DNA from: JAAYYF01 sp040255585
Lineage (GTDB): Bacteria > Deinococcota > Deinococci > Deinococcales > Trueperaceae
Direction of reading: 5' to 3'
Assembly (NCBI GenBank): GCA_040255585.1
Contig: JBDZVI010000060.1
Location: forward strand, 1 to 18,741
DNA: 18,741 nt
Shown: positions 1 through 7,793 of the stretch, piece after piece
Layout of the letters: each line of letters starts with the position of its first letter
Position numbering within the stretch: position 1 is the first letter of the stretch
Translations under genes and position numbers: made by a program
The notes under the pieces: generated by a model
Database searches by the model: none
What the model saw: the letters and a program-made list of their open reading frames with translations, nothing else
Told to the model about the DNA's origin: nothing

Positions 1-671
1 AGCCGGTACTGCGCCTCGATGCTCGCGAAGAGCCGTTTGGCGAGAGGCGTGCTCAGCCGCCACTCCGCGCTGAGGAAGAACTCGTCCAGGTGCCTGTGCG
101 AGTCGCGGGACGCTATGAGCACGTCCGCGTCGTAACGCGCCTCGCGTTCGTAGCGCAGGGCCTGTAGGCACATGTCGATGAGGTTCATGTCGCGGACGAA
201 CACGGCCTCGGTATCGGCCCGGTCCTCGTAGGCGCGCCATAGGGAGGCGGGGGAGTCGGGGTCCGCTCCGCTTCCGCCCAGCACGGCTGCCGCCCCCGGC
301 AGCAGTTCCAGCACGGCCGCGCGTTCTAGCTCCGCCTTCTCAGCCTCGGTCACCGCCCGGTCCTCCATGGCGGCCCGCGCGGCGAAGTCGCCCGTCTTGG
401 CCTCCGCGATGTCGTGCACGACGGCCATCGCCACCGCCCGATGCGGGTCGACGCCGGCCTCGGCGGCGAACAGGAGGCACAGGTAGGCCGTGCCCCACGA
501 GTGCGCCGCCACGCTCTCAGGGTCATGGACCCCGTGCATCACCCAGCCCGCGCGCGGCTCGTCCTTGAGGCGCATGGCGGCGTAGGCGAGTTCCAGCAGG
601 TGGAGCACACCTTCCGGCGCGTTACCGTCTTCCGACATCGCCGATCGGTCGGTGTCTTGCAAGTCGTCCAT
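1..671 (-). CDS. HD-domain hydrolase, YfbR/HDDC2-like (3' end outside window)
   Basis: Reading the minus strand from the ATG at 671 gives an open frame of 223 codons that runs off the left edge, so the C-terminus is missing. The HD-superfamily metal ligands are visible: His57 (in AAHSWG), the His86-Asp87 pair (VVHDIAEAKTGD) and a later Asp161 (RDMNLIDM). This H...HD...D spacing and the conserved EAKTGD stretch are typical of the YfbR/HDDC2 group, which includes 5'-deoxynucleotidases and other phosphohydrolases; the substrate cannot be assigned here. A second in-frame ATG lies at 638; neither start has a clear Shine-Dalgarno. The gene follows the MFS transporter on the same strand after 96 bp and may be cotranscribed with it. 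Family assignment is good, function is not. Confidence 0.8.
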   Translation of the reverse strand, partial: MDDLQDTDRSAMSEDGNAPEGVLHLLELAYAAMRLKDEPRAGWVMHGVHDPESVAAHSWGTAYLCLLFAAEAGVDPHRAVAMAVVHDIAEAKTGDFAARAAMEDRAVTEAEKAELERAAVLELLPGAAAVLGGSGADPDSPASLWRAYEDRADTEAVFVRDMNLIDMCLQALRYEREARYDADVLIASRDSHRHLDEFFLSAEWRLSTPLAKRLFASIEAQYR

Positions 672-767
672 CGTTCGCGAGGCTACCGCATGGTGGCGGG
701 CCGCGAGCCGACGGCCTCGGCGTGTTGGGCTTCTGATCGCGACCGTTGCCTCGCGGCGGCGGGCGCA

Positions 768-2186
768 CTACTCCAGCAGCTGCTCCTGCGCCACCGCTTC
801 GAGGCCGCCCTCCGAGGTGATGAGGCCGGCGACCGCGGCGACGAGCTCGGCCTCGGTCGCGGCCGCCGGTGCCGCCTGGGCGGGCGCGACGGCGGTCCCG
901 GGGTCGGTGGCGTCGACGCGCACCTGCGGCAGCCGCGCGACTATCACGTAGGCGAGGCTGGAGCCGATGGTGAGCATGGCCGCGATGGCGAGCGCCGGGC
1001 GCGGTCCCATCTGCGTCGCCAGCCACCCGAGCGGGCCGGAGGCGATGGCGATGCCGGCGTAGAACACGAGGGAGTGCACCGACAGCATGGAGGAGCGCCG
1101 CGACGACGGGATCGTGTCGTGCAGGAGCGTGTAGTGGGGGACGTTCGTCGTGGGGAGCACGAAGTAGGCGAGGGCGAGCCCGACGCCCAGGCCCCAGGCG
1201 GAGGCCATGGACGCGAAGAGCAGCATGGCGGCGCCCCGTATGACCGTGCTCACGGCGGCGAGCGCCACGTTGCCGCCGGGGAAGAGCCGACCCCAGCGCA
1301 TGACAGCCAGGCTGCCGAGGAGGACGGCGACGCCGGAGGCCGTGCCGAGGGCGGCGAACGGGAGGGAGTCGTCGGGGCTGTCGCCGAACGTGAAGGCGGC
1401 GATGGGCTGCCAGAACGTCTCGAGGCTCACCATGGCCAACCCGCTCGCGCCGGCGGCGACGAGCAGCCACCTGACCCTGGGTATGCGCTTCGTGAGCCGC
1501 CCGGCGTCCATGAGGATGGCCGGGATGGCCTTCACCCCGAGGAGTTCGCCGCCCTGCGGTTTGACGGGCTCCTGCATGAGGACGTAAGTGAACAGCCATA
1601 CGAGGCCGCGCAGGAGCACGCCGGCGAACAGCGCGATCCCGAAGCCCGAGAGGGGCCACGGCAGGTCGAGGCCCGCCGTCAGCTTGGGGAGCACACCTCC
1701 CACCGCCGTGCCGATCAGCATGCCGGCCGCCTGATAGACCTCGGCGGTGGCCAGGTGCGGTTGCAGGGCGACGTCGGGGTCGAGGCGTTGGAGCTCGTCG
1801 ACGAACCAGGCCTCGAGCGCCCCGGAGTGCAGCGCCGAGCCGATGGCCTGCAGGAGCGCGTAGACGAGCGCGAGGAACGGGCCGCTGACGAACAGCAGCG
1901 CCGCGAAGGAGGCCAGCGTGAAGAGCTGCGAGGCCAGGGCGACGGGCCGGCGCCCGATGGCGTCGGCGAGGCCGCCCGTAGGCAGTTCCAGCAACACGAC
2001 GAACACGGCCCGCAACGTGAAGGCCAGGCCGATCACCGCCAAGTCCAGGCCGCGGCCCGTCATGTGCAGGACGAGGACCGGCATCGGGACCGCGATGGCC
2101 AACTCGAGCAGCCCGACGAGCAACGCGTAACGCCGCGTCAGCGCGCCAAGGGAGCCACGGTTCACGGCAGGCGACTGCGCGGCCAT
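768..2186 (-). CDS. MFS-family membrane transporter
   Basis: A 472-residue protein made almost entirely of alternating hydrophobic segments, compatible with about 12 membrane helices and an inner-membrane transporter of the major facilitator superfamily. The motif-A-like loop between helices 2 and 3 is present (GGLADAIGRR, residues 71-80). The last roughly 50 residues are an Ala/Glu-rich hydrophilic tail. The ATG at 2186 is preceded by a purine-rich GAGGGGAG. The substrate is unknown: nothing next to it (an HD hydrolase downstream, a toxin-antitoxin remnant upstream) points to one, and motif A alone does not separate efflux from uptake. A TATGAT hexamer with a 12-bp palindrome lies about 130 bp upstream. 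Confidence 0.85.
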   Translation of the reverse strand: MAAQSPAVNRGSLGALTRRYALLVGLLELAIAVPMPVLVLHMTGRGLDLAVIGLAFTLRAVFVVLLELPTGGLADAIGRRPVALASQLFTLASFAALLFVSGPFLALVYALLQAIGSALHSGALEAWFVDELQRLDPDVALQPHLATAEVYQAAGMLIGTAVGGVLPKLTAGLDLPWPLSGFGIALFAGVLLRGLVWLFTYVLMQEPVKPQGGELLGVKAIPAILMDAGRLTKRIPRVRWLLVAAGASGLAMVSLETFWQPIAAFTFGDSPDDSLPFAALGTASGVAVLLGSLAVMRWGRLFPGGNVALAAVSTVIRGAAMLLFASMASAWGLGVGLALAYFVLPTTNVPHYTLLHDTIPSSRRSSMLSVHSLVFYAGIAIASGPLGWLATQMGPRPALAIAAMLTIGSSLAYVIVARLPQVRVDATDPGTAVAPAQAAPAAATEAELVAAVAGLITSEGGLEAVAQEQLLE

Positions 2187-2312
2187 GGCCCGCTCCCCTC
2201 GACCCTATCGTCCGGTTGCCTGTCACCTGGCGGGCAGCGGGGCTCCCGGAGCACCCCCGACCAGATCCAGCGCGCCGTTCGCGCCATCACCCTCTCCTAG
2301 CTCTCCCACTGC

Positions 2313-2329
2313 TTGACGGGTCAATCATA
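2313..2329 (-). promoter_or_regulatory. Candidate MFS-gene -10 box with abutting palindrome
   Basis: On the minus strand TATGAT (2329-2324) is followed directly by the 12-bp palindrome TTGACCCGTCAA (2313-2324), where a repressor could overlap the transcription start. No good -35 hexamer is seen at the usual distance, and the leader to the ATG at 2186 would be about 130 nt. Assignment rests on motif and position only. Confidence 0.3.
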
Positions 2330-2555
2330 GCAGCGGCGCAGGGGGCAGCGCCGGGTGCTAGGCACCGGCCTATGTTGACGATGGTCGCTCGGGACGCTCG
2401 TGATAGACCTGGTCATGGCTCCTCAGGGCAAGCCTAACCGGCCGTGAGGCGTGTTCAATGGTTGCCACATTCCGCTCCCTTGACGCGGACGCTTTGGCCG
2501 AGAGGGGAGGAGGACCGTGTTTGGGCGATCGCACACGAGAGTTTCGGGTCTCAAG

Positions 2556-2561
2556 TATGAT
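2556..2561 (+). promoter_or_regulatory. Candidate -10 box of the antitoxin/doc operon
   Basis: TATGAT lies 47 nt upstream of the antitoxin ATG and 32 nt upstream of its GGAGG ribosome binding site (2594-2598). A matching -35 hexamer is not evident. Confidence 0.35.
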
Positions 2562-2608
2562 GCTTGGACCGCCACCGAGCGGATCTCGCGGAAGGAGGGG
2601 TGAAGAGC

Positions 2609-2812
2609 ATGGCGACAAAGGACGTGGCGACAAAGAGCGTGGAAGAACGTTCGACGAAGCCGGCTCAGACCACCGAGGCCAGCGGTGCCGTGGTGGTGAA
2701 CGGGGTCTTGCGCTTCCCGAACCCCCCGAGCGGGAAGGTCACTGCGCGGGCCCAGCTGAAGGCCTTCGTCGCGGCCAACAAGCAAGTCCTCGATAAGCTA
2801 GCTGATTACTGA
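2609..2812 (+). CDS. Small putative antitoxin upstream of a Doc-type toxin
   Basis: A 67-residue protein, acidic/basic mixed, with no recognised domain. The ATG at 2609 was chosen because GGAGG (2594-2598) precedes it; an in-frame ATG at 2564 lies almost on the candidate transcription start. The first residues contain a duplicated pentapeptide, ATKDV-ATKSV, encoded by two 15-bp tandem copies at 2612-2641. The remainder has a short hydrophobic strand (GAVVVNGVLRF), a proline pair, and a probable helix (ARAQLKAFVAANKQVLDKLADY in residues 46-67). The stop is 3 nt before the Doc-like gene and in the same frame as it, the usual antitoxin-then-toxin order for phd/doc-type modules. The sequence does not look like canonical Phd, so the antitoxin role is inferred from size and position only. 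Confidence 0.55.
   Translation: MATKDVATKSVEERSTKPAQTTEASGAVVVNGVLRFPNPPSGKVTARAQLKAFVAANKQVLDKLADY
2612..2641 (+). repeat. 15-bp tandem duplication at the antitoxin start
   Basis: Two adjacent 15-bp units, GCGACAAAGGACGTG and GCGACAAAGAGCGTG, immediately follow the ATG and encode ATKDV and ATKSV. Confidence 0.85.
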
Positions 2813-2815
2813 CCC

Positions 2816-3251
2816 ATGCCCTCGAATCGGGACAGCTATAGGCATAGGGGCTGGCGTCTTCCGTCCCTGCGGTTCGTACTCGAGGCCAACGCGGCTGTGC
2901 TGGACGCCGCTCAACCGCGCTTGCACGACTCGGCCCTCGTGGAGTCGGCCGTCAATCAACCGGTGCAGAGCGCAGGGGGTGAAGAGGCTTATCCTGGCCT
3001 GTTCACGAAGATCGCCGCTCTCGGCTTCTCTCTCGCCAGGAACCACGGCTTCGCCGATGGGAACAAGCGTACGGCGTTCGCGATCATGAAGGATCACGCT
3101 CGACTGGAACGGCCATTATCTCGGGTGGAGCGATGACACCACCATCATCGTCATGAGCACCGTGGCCGCCGGCTACTTGAACCGCGACGGGCTTCGTCTG
3201 GCCTTGGTGATCGGGTGTGGTCTTGACCCGACCGACCCGAACTTGGACTGA
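2816..3251 (+). pseudogene. Fic/Doc-family toxin, broken by a +1 frameshift
   Basis: The ATG frame at 2816 gives a Doc-like N-terminus and the Fic/Doc core motif with catalytic-loop residues HGFADGNKRTA (residues 81-91), preceded by the usual GGEEAYPGLFTKIAALGFSLARN context. After FAIMK the frame runs into unrelated residues and stops at 3136. The frame one base later encodes a natural Doc continuation, ITLDWNGHYLGWSDD and onward, ending at a TGA at 3249-3251. Removing one G from the GG at 3091-3092 joins both parts as MKITLDWNGHYLGW and restores an open frame of about 144 residues. Doc proteins inactivate by phosphorylating EF-Tu and Fic relatives AMPylate targets (family knowledge). The lesion could be a true mutation or a base-calling error. 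Confidence 0.8.
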
Positions 3252-3403
3252 GAAGGCTTTAACTGGCGAGCAGGTCGGGCCGGCGTCCAGTCCGGACGTG
3301 CCAGCTGGGCCGTCCGAGTCCGCGGCTCCACGTGGTCATGGCGCACTTTGGAGTCATGGCACACCCTGAGGTCTCCCGGCGATCGACCTGGCCAAAGCAG
3401 GAT

Positions 3404-5674
3404 TCACCCCGCCACGGCCTTGACCAGGTAGTACGTGGTCCTCCACCGCGCCTCCTGATCGGCGAGTTGCACCCTGAAGGCCCGTTCCACGAGCCGCAAC
3501 TCCTCCTCGCTCAGCGTGCGGGCGAGGTGATCGGCGAAGCTGGGTCGCGCGCCCCCACGCTCGAACCAGCCCTCCACGGTCTCCCTGGCCAACCGGCGCG
3601 TGTCGGTGAACTCGAGCCGCGTGAGCTGGACATCGGCGAACCCGGCGGCCGCGAGCTGCTCGGCGACCGCCTCGGGCGCCGGGCCGAGGGTGGCGTTGGA
3701 CGGTCCGTAGATGGACTCCTCGGCCGCGGCCAGGCGGTCGGCCAAGTCGCCGCCTGCCCCGGCGGCTCCGGTGCCCGCCTCGCCGGTAACGTCCACCAGC
3801 GCGTTGAGCCGCTGGGCCCTGCGCGTGTCCACCTCCGCCAGCGCCACGACGCCCCCGGCGGCCATCACGGAGCGCAGGGCGGCGAGCGCGCGCGGCAGCT
3901 CACCGACGCCGGCCAGTGCCCCGCGCCCGAGCGCGGCGTCGAACCGGACCGCCCCGACGAGTTCGCCCGTCAGGGCCGCGAGGCTCGTGCGTAGAACGAC
4001 CGGTCGGTCTAACTCCGGGAGGTTGCTCGCCTGGGCCTCGAGGGCGGCCGCGGCGCCCTCGTCCGGCTCGAGCGCCCACACCTGACCCTCGGGGGTGCGG
4101 CGCACGGCCTCCCACGTCACGAGCCCGGTGCCGGGCTTCAGGTCGAGGACGAGGTGGTGCCTGGTAAGGGGGGCCAGGCCGAAGAGGGCGTCGCGCAACT
4201 CTCCCAGCCGCTTGCCCCGTGTCGACACGGCTCGCTCCAACCACCGCTCGCGCTGGCCGGCGCGCGGCGCCACGGTGAGGACCTCGGGCGTCGGCTCCGC
4301 CTCGAGCATGGCCGCCAGCTGCGCCTCGCGCCGGCGCTCCACGTCCGCGCGGATGGTCGCCTCGTGCCCGCTCGAGCTCGGCTGGTAGAAGACCTGGCCC
4401 TGCAGCGACGTCGGCAGGTACTGCTGCGCCACCCAGTGGTCGCGGTAGGCGTGCGGGTACGCGTAGCCCGCGCCGTGCCCGAGGGACTCGCTGTCGCGGC
4501 TCGCGTCGCGCAGGTGCACGGGCACGTCGGAGTCGCGCTCGCGCTCGACGGCGGCCAGCGCGTCGAAGAAGGCCATGCCGCTGTTCGACTTCGGCGCCGT
4601 AGCTAGGTAGAGCGTCGCCTGCGCCAGGTGGTAGCGACCCTCAGGCAGACCGACGTAGTCGTACGCCTGGGCGGCGGCCATCGTCTTGGGCAGGGCGGAC
4701 GGGTCGGCGAGGCCGATGTCCTCGCTCGCGAGCACGATGAGGCGCCTGAAGATGAAGCGCGGGTCCTCGCCCGCGTAGACCATCTTGGCGAGCCAGTAGA
4801 GGGCCGCGTCGGGGTCGGAGCCGCGCACGCTCTTGATGAACGCGCTGATCGTGTCGAAGTGCGCGTCGCCCTCCTTGTCGTACAGGACGGCCCGGCGCTG
4901 GATGGACTCCTCGGCGACCTCCTTCGTCACGCGCACCACGCCGCCTGGCGCGCCGCCGTGCGCGCCGGCGGGGTCGGGGTCGGGCGGCGTCGTCTCGACG
5001 GCCAGCTCGAGCGCGTTAAGCAGCGCCCGCGCGTCGCCGTTGGCCACGTTGACGAGGTGGTCGAGGGCGTCCTCGGCGAGCTCGACGGCGCGGTCGCCGT
5101 AGCCGCGCTCCCTGTCGTTCAGCGCCTGCCAGGCCACGGCCCGCAGGTCGTCCTCGCCGAGCGGCAGGAGCTGGAACACGCGGCTGCGGCTGACGAGCGC
5201 CTTGTTGACCTCGAAGAACGGGTTCTCGGTCGTGGCGCCGACGAGGATGACGGTGCCGTTCTCGACCCACGGCAGGAGCGCGTCCTGCTGCGCCTTGTTG
5301 AAGCGGTGCACCTCGTCGACGAAGAGGATGGTCTTGGCGCCCGCCCGGCGCGAGGCCTGCGCCGCCGCGACGGCCTCGCGGATCTCCTTGACCCCCGAGA
5401 GCACGGCGTTGATGGCGGTGAAGCGCGCCCGCGTCGAGTTGGCGATGACGCGCGCGAGCGTCGTCTTGCCCGTGCCAGGCGGCCCGTAGAAGATCAGGGA
5501 GGAGAGCTGGTCTGCCTCTATGGCCCGCCGCAGCAGGCGGCCGGGCCCGATGATATGACCCTGGCCGATGAACTCGGCCAGGGTCCTCGGCCGCATGCGC
5601 GCGGCCAGCGGCTCGTTGGCGGGAGACTCGAAGAGCGAGCCTGTGTGAGGGTCGGCTGGCATGCGTGTGGCCAT
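3404..5674 (-). CDS. rarA: RarA (MgsA) AAA+ ATPase fused to a methyltransferase-like domain
   Basis: A 756-residue protein; ordinary RarA is about 430-450. Residues 1-450 are complete RarA: Walker A GPPGTGKT (64-71), Walker B ILFVDE (116-121), sensor 1 GATTEN (146-151), arginine-finger SRSR (162-165), sensor 2 GDARALLN (213-220), then the clamp-loader-like C-terminal tetramerisation region ending near the GYAYPHAYRDHW block. RarA acts at stalled replication forks with SSB and RecA. Residues about 500-756 look like a class I SAM methyltransferase: LVLDLKPGTG (508-517) for motif I and WALEPDEGA for the acidic loop, with a conserved-looking LTRLEF / TTYYLVKA ending. Annotated RarA fusions to an extra domain exist in other phyla, so this is not a sequencing fusion. 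The role of the added domain is unknown. Start by homology; ribosome binding site is weak. Confidence 0.92.
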   Translation of the reverse strand: MATRMPADPHTGSLFESPANEPLAARMRPRTLAEFIGQGHIIGPGRLLRRAIEADQLSSLIFYGPPGTGKTTLARVIANSTRARFTAINAVLSGVKEIREAVAAAQASRRAGAKTILFVDEVHRFNKAQQDALLPWVENGTVILVGATTENPFFEVNKALVSRSRVFQLLPLGEDDLRAVAWQALNDRERGYGDRAVELAEDALDHLVNVANGDARALLNALELAVETTPPDPDPAGAHGGAPGGVVRVTKEVAEESIQRRAVLYDKEGDAHFDTISAFIKSVRGSDPDAALYWLAKMVYAGEDPRFIFRRLIVLASEDIGLADPSALPKTMAAAQAYDYVGLPEGRYHLAQATLYLATAPKSNSGMAFFDALAAVERERDSDVPVHLRDASRDSESLGHGAGYAYPHAYRDHWVAQQYLPTSLQGQVFYQPSSSGHEATIRADVERRREAQLAAMLEAEPTPEVLTVAPRAGQRERWLERAVSTRGKRLGELRDALFGLAPLTRHHLVLDLKPGTGLVTWEAVRRTPEGQVWALEPDEGAAAALEAQASNLPELDRPVVLRTSLAALTGELVGAVRFDAALGRGALAGVGELPRALAALRSVMAAGGVVALAEVDTRRAQRLNALVDVTGEAGTGAAGAGGDLADRLAAAEESIYGPSNATLGPAPEAVAEQLAAAGFADVQLTRLEFTDTRRLARETVEGWFERGGARPSFADHLARTLSEEELRLVERAFRVQLADQEARWRTTYYLVKAVAG

Positions 5675-5757
5675 GCTAGCCGCTCGGCGGCTTTACCGGC
5701 GAAGCGCACGCCGGTCATAGCGCACACACTCCGCCGGTGTCACTACTCCGCGGGCGT

Positions 5758-5775
5758 GGCGCTAGGCCTAGCGCC
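5758..5775. terminator. 18-bp perfect palindrome after the PPC-protein stop codon
   Basis: GGCGCTAGGCCTAGCGCC is a perfect 18-bp inverted repeat starting 2 bp beyond the stop of the secreted PPC protein. The position suits a transcription end, but there is no T tract in either direction and the stem leaves almost no loop, so a protein-binding palindrome is an equal alternative. Confidence 0.4.
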
Positions 5776-5777
5776 CG

Positions 5778-6602
5778 CTAGCGCTGGGGTACGTAGACCT
5801 CGACGTCGAGCGTGTAGGCGCCCGCCCCGTCGGTGGCCCACGCCGCCACGTACACGAGGTAGGTGCCTGGCCGCAGGAACGTGAACAGCTCGGAGTCGGT
5901 CTGGTAACCGGACTCCTCGCTGTAATCGGCGTCGTCGTTGCTGGCGATCTCGTAGCCGTCGGCGTTGTACACGTAAAGGTACGTGTCGAAGTCGTTGGAG
6001 GCGGCGGCGATGCGCAGCGCTGTCGGCGAGTCGATCTGGAGCGCGAACGCCTGGCTCGGCCCGGTGAAGCCGTACGGTACGGGCGGGTCGGTGGGGGAGA
6101 GGAACCCGCTGTACTGGCCGGGCGCGCTGATGGGCGTGGCATCGGCCGAGTTCACCATGCTGCCCTGGTTGACGACGACCGTGTACTCCCCGAGGTCGTA
6201 CTGGCCGTAGCCGCTCACGACGATGTACCACTTGCCCGTCTCGTACGGGTAGACCTCGACCTGCGAGGAGTAGCCGTCGTCGTAGCCCTCGTCGTCGTTC
6301 CAGTCGTAGAGCACGCCTTCCGGATCGAACACGCTCAAGTAGGTGTCGAAGTCGTAGCTGGCCACCTTGACGGTGAAGGACGCGTCGGTCTTGGCCTCGA
6401 ACGTGTAGATGTCGAGGTAGGAGCCGTCCTTGTAGTTCTGACCGTCCGTGGCCTCGAGCGTGCCGGTCACGGCGTCGCCGGCGACCAGGTGTGTGAGCTG
6501 AGAGACGTAGTAGTTGGGCACGTTGAACGGTCGCTGGGCGGCCGCGAAGGCGACCGTGGCGAGCGTCAGGGCGAGGAGGAGTCTGGTGAGCGTACGTGGC
6601 AT
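5778..6602 (-). CDS. Secreted protein with two PPC-like (pre-peptidase C-terminal) domains
   Basis: A 274-residue protein with an N-terminal signal peptide (MPRTLTRLLLALTLATVAFA, cleavage probably after AFA or AAQ). The mature part holds two related beta-rich domains, roughly 40-146 and 158-272. They share DFDTYL followed by a short hydrophobic strand (84-92 and 204-212), an Asp-rich NDD loop (102-104 and 222-224), and a terminal G-x-Y-T-hydrophobic strand. This is the layout of PPC domains, usually appended to secreted proteases; here no catalytic domain is present, so the protein is a stand-alone tandem. Acidic loops could bind calcium (inference). The ATG at 6602 has AAGGGA 6-8 nt upstream. 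It is divergent from the signal peptidase gene and about 100 bp upstream of rarA. Confidence 0.8.
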   Translation of the reverse strand: MPRTLTRLLLALTLATVAFAAAQRPFNVPNYYVSQLTHLVAGDAVTGTLEATDGQNYKDGSYLDIYTFEAKTDASFTVKVASYDFDTYLSVFDPEGVLYDWNDDEGYDDGYSSQVEVYPYETGKWYIVVSGYGQYDLGEYTVVVNQGSMVNSADATPISAPGQYSGFLSPTDPPVPYGFTGPSQAFALQIDSPTALRIAAASNDFDTYLYVYNADGYEIASNDDADYSEESGYQTDSELFTFLRPGTYLVYVAAWATDGAGAYTLDVEVYVPQR

Positions 6603-6692
6603 GCGAGTTCCCTTCGCGGTGGCGGGCGGTGGTCGGGTGCCCGGGGGGCCCGTCCGACTCGTGCGGCTCGGGCTGGAGGCTTCTGAGTCACG

Positions 6693-6698
6693 ATTCTA
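6693..6698 (-). promoter_or_regulatory. Candidate -10 box for the PPC-protein gene
   Basis: TAGAAT on the minus strand, about 90 nt upstream of the ATG at 6602, in the divergent spacer shared with the signal peptidase gene. The -35 region is poor. Confidence 0.3.
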
Positions 6699-6734
6699 CG
6701 GTAGCCTCACGCGTTCACGGTAGGCTAGGCCGTC

Positions 6735-7733
6735 ATGACCAGAAGCAGCGATAAAAGAACCGACACGCCTCGGGCGATGGCGCGAGAGCGACTCCGGCCG
6801 GGCGGTGGCTCCGCACGGGCCGGCTCAGGTGGCCGCGGGAAGTCGGCAGCGGCACCACTCACGTTCCAGCAGCGCTTCTGGCGCGAGGTGCGCGGCTACG
6901 CGGAGGCGCTCGTCATCGCCTTCCTGGTCGTCACGTTCCTCTTCACGACCGTCGGCGTCGTCGGCACCTCCATGGAGCCGAACCTGGACGGCGGCAACGG
7001 GCGCGGCAACGTCCTGCAGGCGTTGCTCACGGGCGACCGCGTCTTCATCCCGAAGTTCGACACGTGGCTGCGCCGCATCGGCGTCCTCGGCAACTTCGAG
7101 CGCGGCGCTGTCGTCGTGCTGCGCGAGCCCGCCACCGCCCCGACCGCGCTGGAGTCGGGCAAGCGCAACTTCTTCATCAAGCGCATCGTGGGCCTGCCCG
7201 GCGACCGCGTGCGTATCGAGCGCGGGCAGGTGTACGTCAACGACGTCCCCATCGACCAGGGCTTCATCACCGACCCCGGCACCATCCGCGTGGCCGCCGT
7301 CGACTTCCCCGAGGTGATCGTGCGCGACGGCGCCGTGAGCGCGCTCGTCATGGGCTTCGAGACGACGCCGAAGGGCAACGCCGTCCCCATGCTCCCCATG
7401 GGCGGCTTCGCCCCGGCCAGTGTGAGCGTCGACGACCCGCGCGTGCAGCTCTTCTACGGCAAGGTCGTGAGCAACATCGAGGTGCCGGCTGGCACGGCGG
7501 AGGGCACCCCCGTCGTCCTGAACCTGGTCGTGCCGGAGGGCCACTACTTCGTGATGGGCGACAACCGCTCCGCCGGCGGCAGCGAGGACTCTCGGTACTT
7601 CGGGCCGGTCGAGGCCATCGCGATCGCCGGACGCGCCACCGCCGTCATCTGGCCGCCCAGGCGCGACGGGGAGTGGAACTTCCGCGGGCTGCCCGCGCCG
7701 GAAGCGTTCAAGGCGGCGGATAGCGCGGAGTAG
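6735..7733 (+). CDS. lepB: Type I signal peptidase (leader peptidase)
   Basis: A 332-residue membrane-bound serine/lysine protease that removes signal peptides from exported proteins. After a basic, Gly/Ser-rich cytoplasmic N-terminus (1-55) there is one membrane segment (about 57-76) followed by box B GTSMEPNL with nucleophile Ser79. Box D KRIVGLPGD carries the general-base Lys149, and box E GDNRSAGGSEDSRYFG spans 275-290. Between boxes D and E lies an insertion (about 176-262) longer than in minimal enzymes, and another about 45-residue stretch separates Ser79 from Lys149 strands. The family's Gly-Asp-Asn-Arg box has three extra residues before the Ser-Arg end relative to the short GDNR-SxDSR form. 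A TAGGCT lies 8 nt before the ATG, so the mRNA may be nearly leaderless. Confidence 0.93.
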   Translation: MTRSSDKRTDTPRAMARERLRPGGGSARAGSGGRGKSAAAPLTFQQRFWREVRGYAEALVIAFLVVTFLFTTVGVVGTSMEPNLDGGNGRGNVLQALLTGDRVFIPKFDTWLRRIGVLGNFERGAVVVLREPATAPTALESGKRNFFIKRIVGLPGDRVRIERGQVYVNDVPIDQGFITDPGTIRVAAVDFPEVIVRDGAVSALVMGFETTPKGNAVPMLPMGGFAPASVSVDDPRVQLFYGKVVSNIEVPAGTAEGTPVVLNLVVPEGHYFVMGDNRSAGGSEDSRYFGPVEAIAIAGRATAVIWPPRRDGEWNFRGLPAPEAFKAADSAE

Positions 7734-7735
7734 GG

Positions 7736-7765
7736 GCGGCCGTAGCGTCTGCGGCCGTAGCGTCC
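7736..7765. repeat. 15-bp tandem duplication after the signal peptidase stop
   Basis: Two adjacent units, GCGGCCGTAGCGTCT and GCGGCCGTAGCGTCC (14 of 15 identical), begin 2 bp after the stop codon in the spacer between convergent genes. Confidence 0.85.
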
Positions 7766-7793
7766 GCATCCTGATGGCGGCGGGGCGCCGCGG

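Larger units (their letters stand above)
2187..2608. other. 422-bp intergenic region between divergent genes
   Basis: No convincing gene is seen. It separates the minus-strand MFS gene from the plus-strand antitoxin/Doc pair. It contains a candidate MFS promoter and palindrome (2313-2329), a GC-rich imperfect stem-loop around 2351-2368 without a T tract, and a candidate promoter for the antitoxin gene (2556-2561). Open frames across it are GC-driven and lack family resemblance. Confidence 0.5.

Noticed and set aside
622..2226. Minus-strand 534-codon frame over the MFS gene
   Set aside because: Out of frame with the clear transporter; Arg/Pro/Ala-rich nonsense composition.
414..2300. Long plus-strand open frame of 628 codons
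   Set aside because: Antisense to the MFS and HD genes; Arg/Gly/His/Glu-rich composition with no membrane, fold or family pattern. Typical by-product of high GC.
2351..2368. Imperfect stem-loop considered as a terminator
   Set aside because: Arms are short with a bulge, there is no T tract, and it lies between divergent genes where no transcript should end.
4628..5884. 418-codon frame opposite rarA
   Set aside because: Lies antisense to the ATPase core whose Walker and sensor motifs are certain; Val/Gly/Arg/Glu-rich composition only.
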